Shown here piece after piece: positions 33,195-41,305 of a stretch of DNA of 64,000 nt. Both the position numbers and the translations under genes were made by a program. Position 1 is the stretch's first letter; every line of letters starts with the position of its first letter. The stretch comes from UBA5793 sp040255465 (GTDB lineage Bacteria; Planctomycetota; Phycisphaerae; Phycisphaerales; UBA5793). The stretch covers positions 434,001 to 498,000 of the forward strand of contig JBDZVA010000002.1 of the NCBI GenBank assembly GCA_040255465.1, in the 5' to 3' direction. Below the pieces are notes generated by a model. That model saw only the letters and a list, made by a program, of their open reading frames with translations, searched no databases and was not told where the DNA came from.

Positions 33195-34453
33195 GAGCGC
33201 CGGTCCTGCTTCGGTACCTCGTTGGTGATCGCAAGGCCATCGAGGCCATCGCGCGCAGTCCGTGGTCGATCGCCTACGGCGCGGTCTTTGTTCTTTCCGC
33301 CGCGCTCGCGCGTGAGTACGACGGCCATGATCTCGTGCACGAGCCTTGGCGGCTGCTCGAGCCGTTCGGCGCGTCGCTCATCTCCGCAACGGTGCTTTTC
33401 ATGCTGATCCACTTCATTGCTTGCTTTCGCGTTGACGCCGACCAGCGCAATTGGCCCAACCCATTACAGGCGTGGCGCGTATTCATGTCGCTGTTCTGGA
33501 TGACAGCACCCCTGGCGTGGTTCTACGCCATCCCGTACGAACGATTCCTGTCCGCTCCCGGCGCGGTGGAGGCCAATCTCTGGACGCTGGCTGTCGTGGC
33601 GACGTGGCGCGTGCTGCTGATCACCCGTGCGATCAGCGTGCTCTACGGCGTCAACGTGATCGCCACCTTCTTCATCGTCATGGTCTTTGCCGATGCCGTC
33701 GTCTTCACCGTGACGCAGATCGCTGCGGTCCCGGTGATCGACCTCATGGGCGGAATCAGATACACCACGCAGGAGCGATTGCTCGCCAGTGCCGCATTCC
33801 TCGTCACGACGCTCTCGGTGTTCTCGGCCCCCGTGTGGATCATTGGAGGATTGGCAAGCATCTCGTTTTTCAAGCCGCGATGGCTCGCGGATGCACAGGA
33901 GTCGCCCGTCCCGCATCACGGCGGTCTCGGCACGGTTGCCGCGCTGGCGATCATCGTGCCGCTTTTCGCCACCGCGTTCACACAGTCTGAGCAAATTCAC
34001 AAGCGCGAGGCGGAGAGATTACTGCGCACTGGTCAGGTCGCGGAAGCGTTCGCCATGATGTCACGATTCGCGGAAGGTGAATTCCCGCCGCATTGGGATC
34101 CGCCGCCTCGTCTCGGACGCAACGATCGAATCCCTGACCTCGAGTCCGTACATCATGTGATGCTACAGCAGTGGCCCGCCGACTGGGTTGCGCGCATTTA
34201 CCTCGACAAGATGCACCAGGCCGTGCTTCAGAACGTATTCCCCTATTCGCATCAATGGGGCTGGCCCGATATCGTAAAAGAAGAACTGGGAGAATCGCTG
34301 AGAGTCTACCAGGTAAAGCAGGTCGCCGCCCACAGTGAGATGATCGAGTTTCTGCGCGATCGTGATCCTGATTTGACCGCCGAGGATCGCCGCGCCATCG
34401 ACTTGCTCCTGGCGCGAGTGCTACAGGATGCGGACGGCTCAGCCGATCATTGA
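33191..34453 (+). CDS. Large polytopic membrane protein, last gene of the radical SAM operon
   Basis: The 420-residue protein has about six membrane helices in the first 265 residues (Y-G-A-V-F-V-L-S-A-A, L-I-S-A-T-V-L-F-M-L-I-H-F-I, F-I-V-M-V-F-A-D-A-V-V-F-T and others). A soluble C-terminal part of about 150 residues follows (F-A-E-G-E-F-P-P-H-W-D-P, W-P-A-D-W-V-A-R-I-Y). The function is unknown. ATG 33191 overlaps the previous stop (ATGA); the longer open frame to 33134 would overlap the upstream gene. Confidence 0.7.
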   Translation: MRAPVLLRYLVGDRKAIEAIARSPWSIAYGAVFVLSAALAREYDGHDLVHEPWRLLEPFGASLISATVLFMLIHFIACFRVDADQRNWPNPLQAWRVFMSLFWMTAPLAWFYAIPYERFLSAPGAVEANLWTLAVVATWRVLLITRAISVLYGVNVIATFFIVMVFADAVVFTVTQIAAVPVIDLMGGIRYTTQERLLASAAFLVTTLSVFSAPVWIIGGLASISFFKPRWLADAQESPVPHHGGLGTVAALAIIVPLFATAFTQSEQIHKREAERLLRTGQVAEAFAMMSRFAEGEFPPHWDPPPRLGRNDRIPDLESVHHVMLQQWPADWVARIYLDKMHQAVLQNVFPYSHQWGWPDIVKEELGESLRVYQVKQVAAHSEMIEFLRDRDPDLTAEDRRAIDLLLARVLQDADGSADH

Positions 34454-34489
34454 CGAACAGCATTCACATCCCCCATCCGAGATCCGCAG

Positions 34490-35590
34490 TCAGGAAATGC
34501 TCAACGTCGGCTGCGCCACCACGTTGCGCATCGTCGCCATCGAGACCTGCGCTGCAAGATTCTGGACCACCCTGGTGAGCGAATCGGCAAGCGGTCCGGG
34601 CGTCTCGAAGTTGGCCGTGGGGTTGCCGGTATCTCCGTTGACTCGAAGTTCGGGTGTAATTGGAATGCCGCCGAGGTAAGGCAGATTCATCTCCTGGGCC
34701 ATGACCTCCGCGCCGCCGCGGCCGAAGATGTCGTATTCGGCGCCATGTTCGCAGATAAAGTAGCTCATGTTCTCAACCACTCCGAGGATGTGCACGCCCA
34801 GCTGCTGGAACATCCGCACGGCTCGCCGCGCATCATCCTGTGCCACGCGTTGCGGCGTGCAGACGATCACGGCGCCAGTAAGTGCGAGCATCTGCGCCAA
34901 GGTGAGCGGCACATCGCCGGTGCCCGGCGGCAGGTCGATGATGAGGTAGTCCAGTTCGCCCCAGTTGGTTTGGGTGGCGAGTTGCTTGAACGCACCGTGC
35001 GCCATGGGGCCGCGCCAGATGAGTGGTTTCTCAGGTTCGACGAGCACACCGATGGTCATTGAGACAATGCCGTGCGCTTGGAAGGGCTGGATGAGGTTGT
35101 TGTGGGCTTTGACCTCGGACGCTTTCAGGCCGAGCATCGTGGGCATCGATGGGCCGTAGATATCGCCATCGAGCAAACCGACGCGGGCGCCGAATCGAGC
35201 CAGGCCGACAGCGAGGTTGACCGCGACGGTGGACTTGCCCACGCCGCCTTTGCCGGCGCCGACCGCGATGATGTTGCGCACGTTGGGCAGCGGATTGTCC
35301 TTGCCGGCCACTCTCTCCTGTGGGCTGCGAACGTCGGCGGTAAAGTCAACATCGATGCGGCTGAGACGCTCGCCCTTGCTCGCCGCCTTGGCATGCACGG
35401 CCTTCTCGATGTCGCTGCGAATCTTGTCCTTGAGCGGGCAGGCCGGCGTGGTCAGTTCGACCGTGATGTCAACGGCACTGCCGTCTACCGCCACGTTCTT
35501 GACCATGTTCAGCGTGACCAGGTCTTTGTGGAGGTCAGGATCGTTGACGGTGCGCAGGGCGTCGATGACATCGTCTTTATTCAGAGGCAT
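34490..35590 (-). CDS. mrp: Mrp/ApbC-family iron-sulfur carrier ATPase
   Basis: The 366-residue protein has an N-terminal MIP18/DUF59 domain (about 1-90: A-L-R-T-V-N-D-P-D-L-H-K-D-L, T-T-P-A-C-P-L-K-D). A Mrp/NBP35 P-loop NTPase follows (V-G-A-G-K-G-G-V-G-K-S-T near residue 108, L-D-G-D-I-Y-G-P-S-M-P, D-L-P-P-G-T-G-D). These proteins carry Fe-S clusters to apoproteins. The usual C-x-x-C near the end is changed: only one Cys is kept, in Y-F-I-C-E-H-G. Met 35590 is the start; an antisense frame continuing through pgi is not coding. Confidence 0.92.
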   Translation of the reverse strand: MPLNKDDVIDALRTVNDPDLHKDLVTLNMVKNVAVDGSAVDITVELTTPACPLKDKIRSDIEKAVHAKAASKGERLSRIDVDFTADVRSPQERVAGKDNPLPNVRNIIAVGAGKGGVGKSTVAVNLAVGLARFGARVGLLDGDIYGPSMPTMLGLKASEVKAHNNLIQPFQAHGIVSMTIGVLVEPEKPLIWRGPMAHGAFKQLATQTNWGELDYLIIDLPPGTGDVPLTLAQMLALTGAVIVCTPQRVAQDDARRAVRMFQQLGVHILGVVENMSYFICEHGAEYDIFGRGGAEVMAQEMNLPYLGGIPITPELRVNGDTGNPTANFETPGPLADSLTRVVQNLAAQVSMATMRNVVAQPTLSIS

Positions 35591-35680
35591 GAATACGGCT
35601 CCATGAAGGGGCGAAGAGCAAGGTATGGATAATAGGGGAGAGGTGATCGTCTCGCCGCGACGGAGCCCAAAAGGAGGGTG

Positions 35681-37156
35681 ATGCTGGAGGGGAGCGCGCT
35701 CCGGGTGTTCTGCGACTACCCTTTCCACATGACAGACCAACTGCACATCGACATCGCCAACTGCCTCACCGATCGCGTCGGCGCCAAGCATGGGATCGCG
35801 GCTGCCGACTTGAACGCTGCTCAATCGCGCATGGGCGACCTGACCGACCGCCTCGCGGCCATGGATAGGGATGGTGACACGCGCTGGCGCGGCCTTTGCC
35901 ACGACCCGATGCGCAAGGAACATGTCAGCGCCGTGAATCAGGTCGTGGCCGACACCAATGCCTACTTCGAGTCCAACTCCAAAGGCAAGCGGTGCAAGCA
36001 TCTCATCGTGCTTGGGATTGGCGGCTCCGCGCTGGGCAACATCGCGCTGCAAGGCGCGCTCAAGGAGCACGTCCATAACCTCACGCCGTGTACGCATCGC
36101 GTTGGGCCCCGTCTGTACGTGCTCGACAACGTCGATCCCCATTTCGTCGGCGACACGATTCGGCATCTTGAGACCAAGGATCCGGGCCTCAAGCACACCG
36201 CCGTCAATGTCATCTCCAAGTCGGGCGAGACGGCTGAGACGGCAGCGCAATTCATGATCTTCCGAGACTGGCTCAAATCGCACCTCGGCGATTCCTACCG
36301 CCAGCACATTGTCGCCATCACCGATCCGAGCCGGGGCACGATGCGATCCATCGTCGACGACGAGGGCTATGCCACGTTGCCGGTACCTGATGGTGTCGGC
36401 GGGCGCTTCAGTGTCCTTTCGCCGGTTGGACTTTTCAGCGCCGCGATGTGTGGCATCGACATCAGCGCCCTGCTCGCCGGCGCCGCGGCCATGGACCTGC
36501 GCTGCCGTCTGCGCGAACTCAGAAGCAATCCCGCGGCGATGATCGCCTGGCTGCTGATGGAGTTCAATCTTCGCGGCAAGGGCAACCACGTGATGATGCC
36601 CTACTGCAACGCGCTCTACAGCCTGGCGGACTGGTACCGGCAGTTGTGGGCCGAGAGCCTGGGCAAGCGAGTCGACCTGCAGGGTCGCGAGGTCTTTGCC
36701 GGCGCGACGCCCATCAAAGCGCTGGGTACGACAGATCAGCACTCGCAGGTGCAACTCTATCGCGAAGGACCAAATGACAAAGTCTTCGGGTTCGTCGACG
36801 TGGCGAAGTGGGATCGCGATGTTACGATCCCCAGCAACCTCAAGGTTGATGCGATCTCCTACCTCCAGGGCCACACGCTCGGTGAGCTCATCGCAGCCGA
36901 GAAACGCGCCACGGAATACGCCCTTGTGGAGAGCGAGCGGCCGAACTTCACCATCACCCTGCCGCGATTGGGCGCCCATCACGTCGGTGAGTTCATCCAG
37001 TTGTGGGAAGTCATTACCGCATACGCCGGGCTGCTGCTCAACATCAACGCCTATGACCAACCGGCCGTGGAGACAGGCAAAGTCGCGACGTTCGGCTTGA
37101 TGGGCCGCAACGGCTATGCCGAGTGGAAAACGAAGGTGGAGACTCGGTTGGGGTAG
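35681..37156 (+). CDS. pgi: Glucose-6-phosphate isomerase
   Basis: The protein (about 491 residues) interconverts glucose-6-phosphate and fructose-6-phosphate. It has L-G-I-G-G-S-A-L-G-N near residue 110, V-I-S-K-S-G-E-T-A-E-T, D-G-V-G-G-R-F-S-V-L-S with the catalytic-region residues, and Q-H-S-Q-V-Q-L-Y-R-E-G near residue 350. A strong AAGGAGG stands 3 nt before ATG 35681. ATG 35729 gives a 475-residue protein and is the main alternative. It is divergent from mrp. Confidence 0.92.
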   Translation: MLEGSALRVFCDYPFHMTDQLHIDIANCLTDRVGAKHGIAAADLNAAQSRMGDLTDRLAAMDRDGDTRWRGLCHDPMRKEHVSAVNQVVADTNAYFESNSKGKRCKHLIVLGIGGSALGNIALQGALKEHVHNLTPCTHRVGPRLYVLDNVDPHFVGDTIRHLETKDPGLKHTAVNVISKSGETAETAAQFMIFRDWLKSHLGDSYRQHIVAITDPSRGTMRSIVDDEGYATLPVPDGVGGRFSVLSPVGLFSAAMCGIDISALLAGAAAMDLRCRLRELRSNPAAMIAWLLMEFNLRGKGNHVMMPYCNALYSLADWYRQLWAESLGKRVDLQGREVFAGATPIKALGTTDQHSQVQLYREGPNDKVFGFVDVAKWDRDVTIPSNLKVDAISYLQGHTLGELIAAEKRATEYALVESERPNFTITLPRLGAHHVGEFIQLWEVITAYAGLLLNINAYDQPAVETGKVATFGLMGRNGYAEWKTKVETRLG

Positions 37157-37199
37157 TGACGACGATCTTGAGATGGGTAATTCTCACAGGAGAGTCTGC

Positions 37200-37754
37200 G
37201 TGGACCGTACCTGCTTCCTCATTCTGCTCGCCGGGTTTCTATTCACGGCATCGCTCACGATGACTGGCTGTGCGACGGCGCCCACCACCGATACTGCCAG
37301 AACGAGTCTCCGAAATGAGGCGCGTGCGACGGTCAGCGCCGCGCGTCGAAGTGATCCCTCGCTGTCGAGCGTCCTGAACAGATCGCGCGGCTACGCCGTG
37401 TTCCCGACGGTGGGCAAGGGAGCGATTGGCGTCGGTGGCGCCTACGGACGGGGCGTACTCTTCCAGAGTGGCTCTCCTGTCGGCTACTGCGACCTCAGCC
37501 AGGCCTCCATCGGATTCCAGATCGGCGGACAGTCGTATTCCGAGATTATCGTGTTCGAGACCAGGGCCGCCGTCGAAACCTTCAAACAAGGCAACTTTCA
37601 CTTCGACGCCCAGGCAACCGCGGTCGCCCTGACCGCCGGCGCCGGCGCCAACGCCAGGTTCGCCGACGGCGTGATGGTCTTCACTTTTGGCGAGGCGGGG
37701 CTGATGTACGAAGCCTCGATCGGTGGGCAGAAATTCAGTTACAGCCCGAGGTAG
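37200..37754 (+). CDS. SYLF/Ysc84-domain lipoprotein
   Basis: The 184-residue protein has a signal peptide with a lipobox (S-L-T-M-T-G-C-A-T), so it should be a lipoprotein. It carries a SYLF (DUF500) domain from about residue 40: S-R-G-Y-A-V-F-P-T-V-G-K-G-A-I-G-V-G-G-A, G-F-Q-I-G-G-Q-S-Y-S-E, and V-A-L-T-A-G-A-G-A-N-A. SYLF domains bind lipids. GTG 37200 has AGGAGAG upstream and puts the signal peptide at the N-terminus; the longer open frame from 37116 overlaps pgi. Confidence 0.85.
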   Translation: MDRTCFLILLAGFLFTASLTMTGCATAPTTDTARTSLRNEARATVSAARRSDPSLSSVLNRSRGYAVFPTVGKGAIGVGGAYGRGVLFQSGSPVGYCDLSQASIGFQIGGQSYSEIIVFETRAAVETFKQGNFHFDAQATAVALTAGAGANARFADGVMVFTFGEAGLMYEASIGGQKFSYSPR

Positions 37755-37789
37755 CGTCGGGATGACAGATAGCCGTGACTCCGTAGTTT

Positions 37790-38656
37790 TCACCGATCGA
37801 GAGCGACCGCGTTTCCGCTCACCGTGATGCCGCCGGCCGTGGGTACTTCAACGCGCAGTTGACTTGGACGGCCCATGGTTTCTCCCTGTCGAATCAGGAA
37901 CGAGGCCGGAGCCGGCAGCAGCCCCGCATCGCGCAGGTATCCGCCCAGCGCCGCGGCCGAGGCGCCGGTTGCCGGATCCTCAACCACGCCTCCAACCGGG
38001 AAGGGATTGCGCGAATGGAACACGGTGCTATTCTCGCGCCAGATGAGTTGGATCGTGGTCAGACCTGCGTCGAGCATGATCGACTTGAGTTGATCAAAGT
38101 CATATTCCAACGTAACCAGGCGCTCCGATTCCCGGGCGGCGAGTATGAGGTGCGAAGCGCCTGCGTATGCGACTGCGGGCGGGATCGAGTCATCAAGATC
38201 ACCGAGCCGCCAACCCAGCACATCGAGCACCGCATTCAGCAATGCCGGCTGCGCCGGCTCGTGACGGGGAGGAACAGAGGTCAGCGATGCTTCCAGCATG
38301 CCACCGCGCCGGCGCACGGCGACGGTCACATCGCCTTGCGTCGTCGCGAGCCGGTAGGTTCCTTCGCCCTCCAGTTCGCCCAGCAGCACTCCCGTGGCGA
38401 TCGTGGCGTGACCGCAGAAGGAGACCTCCGCCTGCGGGCTGTAGTAGCGGATGGTGCGATATGCTCCGGAAGTCGGCGCGACGAACGCAGTCTCCGAAAA
38501 GGCGACTTCTGCGGCGATGCGCTGCATCTCTGGCGCAGATGGCAGTTCCGTTCCGATCCACACGCCTGCGGGATTCCCGCCCGCCGGATCCGTGGTGAAC
38601 GCGCTCAGACGCCGGAGCATCGGGAAAGATGGGGTTTGATCGGCCGGATGCTGCAT
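37790..38656 (-). CDS. PhzF-family isomerase/epimerase
   Basis: The 288-residue protein has the PhzF/DapF-like fold: F-T-T-D-P-A-G-G-N-P-A-G-V near the start, the catalytic Glu in F-S-E-T-A-F-V, V-S-F-C-G-H-A-T-I-A-T-G, and the end-domain V-E-D-P-A-T-G-A-S-A-A-A-L-G-G-Y-L. The family includes PhzF of phenazine synthesis, but most members have unknown substrates, and no phenazine genes are nearby. ATG 38656 is the sensible start; the open frame reads further upstream without similarity. Confidence 0.88.
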   Translation of the reverse strand: MQHPADQTPSFPMLRRLSAFTTDPAGGNPAGVWIGTELPSAPEMQRIAAEVAFSETAFVAPTSGAYRTIRYYSPQAEVSFCGHATIATGVLLGELEGEGTYRLATTQGDVTVAVRRRGGMLEASLTSVPPRHEPAQPALLNAVLDVLGWRLGDLDDSIPPAVAYAGASHLILAARESERLVTLEYDFDQLKSIMLDAGLTTIQLIWRENSTVFHSRNPFPVGGVVEDPATGASAAALGGYLRDAGLLPAPASFLIRQGETMGRPSQLRVEVPTAGGITVSGNAVALDR

Positions 38657-38894
38657 GAAGATTCGAGACTCCGATAGACTCCGGTGCTCCCACACGCAAT
38701 ACGCTGCGGCGGTTGGCGCGGTTCGTATCGAGCGGAGCCCATTGCGGCCTCGCTTGTCGATGGTGCGCCAATTTACTAGACTCGCCCCGGCGTGGAGTCC
38801 GCTTGGCACGGGCCGTGCGACTGCCTCTCAGCGTGAACACGCGAGGCGCCGGAGACTCCCTGGGCGCAAGACAGCATGCTGTGACAGGAGTCGC

Positions 38895-39287
38895 ATGGCG
38901 TACAACGCTCTACTCGTCTTTCTGGCGTCGGGCATCGGTGGACTGCTTCGCTATGCCGTCACGGGGGTCATGCAGGCGTGGTGGGGGCCGACCTTTCCGA
39001 TCGGCACAATGACGGTCAACGTCGTCGGCTGCTTCATCATGGGATTCCTTGCCACCACGCTGACCGGACCGGTGATGATGCGCGAGGAGTACCGCATTGC
39101 AATCCTCGTCGGCCTGCTCGGCGGCTTTACGACTTTTTCGAGTTTTGGGCGCGAGACGATGACGCTGGTCGGCGACGGCAAATGGACACTGGCCGCAATC
39201 AACGTGGTGCTCAGCAACGTGCTCGGGCTCGCGGCCGTGTGGGCCGGTGCGGCGCTCTCCGTGAAGACCTATGGGACAGGCGCATGA
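38895..39287 (+). CDS. crcB: Fluoride channel CrcB/FluC
   Basis: The 130-residue protein has four membrane helices and the CrcB signature residues: G-G-L-L-R-Y near the start, G-T-M-T-V-N-V-V-G-C-F-I-M-G, and G-L-L-G-G-F-T-T-F-S-S-F with the pore phenylalanines. Dimers export fluoride. CAGGAG precedes the ATG. A single copy is present, as for homodimeric FluC. The DUF190 gene overlaps its stop (ATGA). I searched the 240-bp leader for the fluoride riboswitch pattern and did not find it. Confidence 0.93.
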   Translation: MAYNALLVFLASGIGGLLRYAVTGVMQAWWGPTFPIGTMTVNVVGCFIMGFLATTLTGPVMMREEYRIAILVGLLGGFTTFSSFGRETMTLVGDGKWTLAAINVVLSNVLGLAAVWAGAALSVKTYGTGA

Positions 39288-39658
39288 TGACCAACTCACT
39301 CAAGCACGGCGTGTTCGCAATCCCCGAGCCGGCCCAGCGGCTGACGATCTACATCGGTGAGAACGACCGATGGCATGGTCAGCCGCTCTATGAGGCGATC
39401 GTCCTCAAGGCGCGCGAATTGCATCTTGCCGGAGCGACCGTGTTGCGCGGCCCGATGGGCTTTGGTGCGCAGAGCTGCATTCACACCGCCAAGATCCTGC
39501 GACTGTCCGAAGACCTTCCGATCGTCATCGAGATCGTGGACTGTGCCGAGAAGATCGCTGAACTGCGGCCTCACCTCGAGGCGATGGTCGGAGGGGGATT
39601 GGTTACGCTTGAAGATGTGCAGATTCTCATCTACAACCCTGCCAACAAGGACTTATGA
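39284..39658 (+). CDS. DUF190 family protein
   Basis: The 124-residue soluble protein contains L-T-I-Y-I-G-E-N-D-R-W-H-G-Q-P-L-Y, V-L-R-G-P-M-G-F-G-A, and I-V-I-E-I-V-D, typical of DUF190, a PII-like ferredoxin-fold family. These genes are very often next to crcB, and here the start overlaps the crcB stop. This supports a role tied to fluoride channel function, probably as a cytosolic regulator, but no activity is established. Confidence 0.88.
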   Translation: MMTNSLKHGVFAIPEPAQRLTIYIGENDRWHGQPLYEAIVLKARELHLAGATVLRGPMGFGAQSCIHTAKILRLSEDLPIVIEIVDCAEKIAELRPHLEAMVGGGLVTLEDVQILIYNPANKDL

Positions 39659-39731
39659 GGGATGAGTCGTCGGCGCGAGTTGGGGCCGCGGCTGCTAGAA
39701 TACCGCTCCCAATCCATGTGGAGATCCGTTC

Positions 39732-40754
39732 TTGAGCACCACGGCCCGCAAACCGGCCCCTGAAAGGGATACGCCTGCCGCCTCCGAGCGAGAGTTCGTC
39801 CTGACGGCCCTGCGCGCGGAGTGCGCCGCCATCGAGCGGACGGCCGAATCGATCGGCGGCGAGCTGGCGGCGGCCATTGACCTGCTCGACGGCTGCACGG
39901 GACATGTCGCGGTCACTGGCATGGGCAAGAGCGGGTTAATCGCTCAGAAGATCAGCGCCACACTTTCCAGCGTCGGCGTTCCGAGCCACTTCATCCATCC
40001 GGCGGAAGCCCTCCATGGCGACTTGGGACGAGTTCGTCAGGGTGATGTGGTCTGGGCATTGAGTTACTCTGGTAACACAGATGAAGTTGTCCAACTTGGG
40101 CACGTGCTGCGCTCCGAGGGGCTGCCGATTCTTGCTGTGAGTTCGAATCCCGCCAGCCGCCTCGCGAAACTGGCAACGGTGCATCTCAACCTCGGCGACA
40201 TCTCCGAAGCCTGCCCCCTCAACCTCGCGCCGACCGCCTCGACAACCGCAATGCTCGCGCTCGGCGATGCCCTCGCTCTGGCGGTCAGTCGACGAAGGCA
40301 ATTCTCCGAGGCTGACTTCAGGCGGCGACACCCCGGCGGAATGCTCGGGGTGTTGCTCCAGCCTGTTACGGAAGTGCTGCGATTCAAGGCGGGAGAGAAT
40401 CTGCCCCTGATCCCCGTAGGTTCGACGGTGCGGACCGCGCTGCAGCAGGCTGACGTGGGCCGGCGGCCGGGCGCGCTGCTGATCGTGAACGAAGCCGGCG
40501 AGTTGGCCGGACTTTTCACGGATGGTGATCTCAGGCGACTGGTGCTCCGTGACCCCGCAGCGCTCGATCAGCCCATCGCCTCGGTCATGACCAAAAAACC
40601 CCGTGTCCTCCGGCAGGATCAGATCGTGCGCGAAGCCGTGGAGATGGTGCAGGAGTTTCGCCCAGACGAGATTCCTGTCGTCGACAGAGCCGGTCGCCCG
40701 ATTGGTCTGGTAGACGTGCAGGATCTCATTGCCCTGCGAATTATCCAGGAATGA
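39732..40754 (+). CDS. kdsD: Arabinose-5-phosphate isomerase (KdsD/KpsF)
   Basis: The 340-residue enzyme turns ribulose-5-phosphate into arabinose-5-phosphate, the first step to Kdo. It has a SIS domain (about 45-190: V-T-G-M-G-K-S-G-L-I-A-Q-K, H-G-D-L-G-R-V, L-S-Y-S-G-N-T-D-E-V) and two CBS domains (about 215-335). The start is TTG 39732, the first start in frame with the expected N-terminus. kdsC follows 7 bp after the stop and the Lpt-like gene 4 bp after that, so this is a three-gene Kdo/LPS export operon. Confidence 0.9.
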   Translation: MSTTARKPAPERDTPAASEREFVLTALRAECAAIERTAESIGGELAAAIDLLDGCTGHVAVTGMGKSGLIAQKISATLSSVGVPSHFIHPAEALHGDLGRVRQGDVVWALSYSGNTDEVVQLGHVLRSEGLPILAVSSNPASRLAKLATVHLNLGDISEACPLNLAPTASTTAMLALGDALALAVSRRRQFSEADFRRRHPGGMLGVLLQPVTEVLRFKAGENLPLIPVGSTVRTALQQADVGRRPGALLIVNEAGELAGLFTDGDLRRLVLRDPAALDQPIASVMTKKPRVLRQDQIVREAVEMVQEFRPDEIPVVDRAGRPIGLVDVQDLIALRIIQE

Positions 40755-40761
40755 AGCGGAC

Positions 40762-41301
40762 GTGAGCCAGCCGCCCGAATTGCAAGCCATCCGCCTGCTC
40801 GTCCTCGACGTGGACGGCGTCATGACGGATGGGTCCATCATCATCGATGATCTCGGCAACGAATCCAAACGGTTTCACGTCCGCGACGGTGCGGGTATTC
40901 GGATCTGGCAGAAGATGGGTGGCGAAGTGGCCATCATCACCGGCCGGGCAAGCCAGGTCGTGGCGCATCGGGCTGCGGAATTGAAGATCGAGCGCGTCAT
41001 GCAGGCTGTGGTCGATAAGGGAACCGCACTTCGAACGATTCTGGACCAGACCGGCTTCAGATCGGATCAGGCGGCGGCCATCGGAGACGACGTGGTGGAT
41101 TTGCCGCTGTTGAGGGGCGTCGGCTATCCTATGGCAGTGGCGGACGCCGTAGCTGAGGTCCGCGAAGTGGCCCGATTCGTGACCAGACAACCGGGCGGAC
41201 GCGGCGCGGTTCGAGAGGCGATCGAGCATCTGCTCGCCGCACAGGGACGGTGGGACGAGGCCGTATCGCGGTATGTCCCGTCCGGACACAAGGAGGTCTG
41301 A
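40762..41301 (+). CDS. kdsC: Kdo-8-phosphate phosphatase KdsC
   Basis: The 179-residue HAD phosphatase has V-L-D-V-D-G-V-M-T-D-G with the catalytic aspartates, I-I-T-G-R-A, and G-D-D-V-V-D-L-P-L-L, all characteristic of KdsC. It dephosphorylates Kdo-8-phosphate. The length matches the family. GTG 40762 is preferred over an upstream start inside kdsD. Its position directly after kdsD supports the assignment. Confidence 0.9.
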   Translation: MSQPPELQAIRLLVLDVDGVMTDGSIIIDDLGNESKRFHVRDGAGIRIWQKMGGEVAIITGRASQVVAHRAAELKIERVMQAVVDKGTALRTILDQTGFRSDQAAAIGDDVVDLPLLRGVGYPMAVADAVAEVREVARFVTRQPGGRGAVREAIEHLLAAQGRWDEAVSRYVPSGHKEV

Positions 41302-41305
41302 ACCC

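Noticed and set aside
35593..37060. Open frame continuing antisense through pgi, joined to mrp as an 856-residue ORF
   Set aside because: The stretch before Met 35590 is the reverse complement of pgi and has no Mrp-like features; the open frame is a by-product of high GC codon bias.
38657..38894. Fluoride riboswitch upstream of crcB
   Set aside because: The conserved riboswitch core pattern could not be found in the leader.
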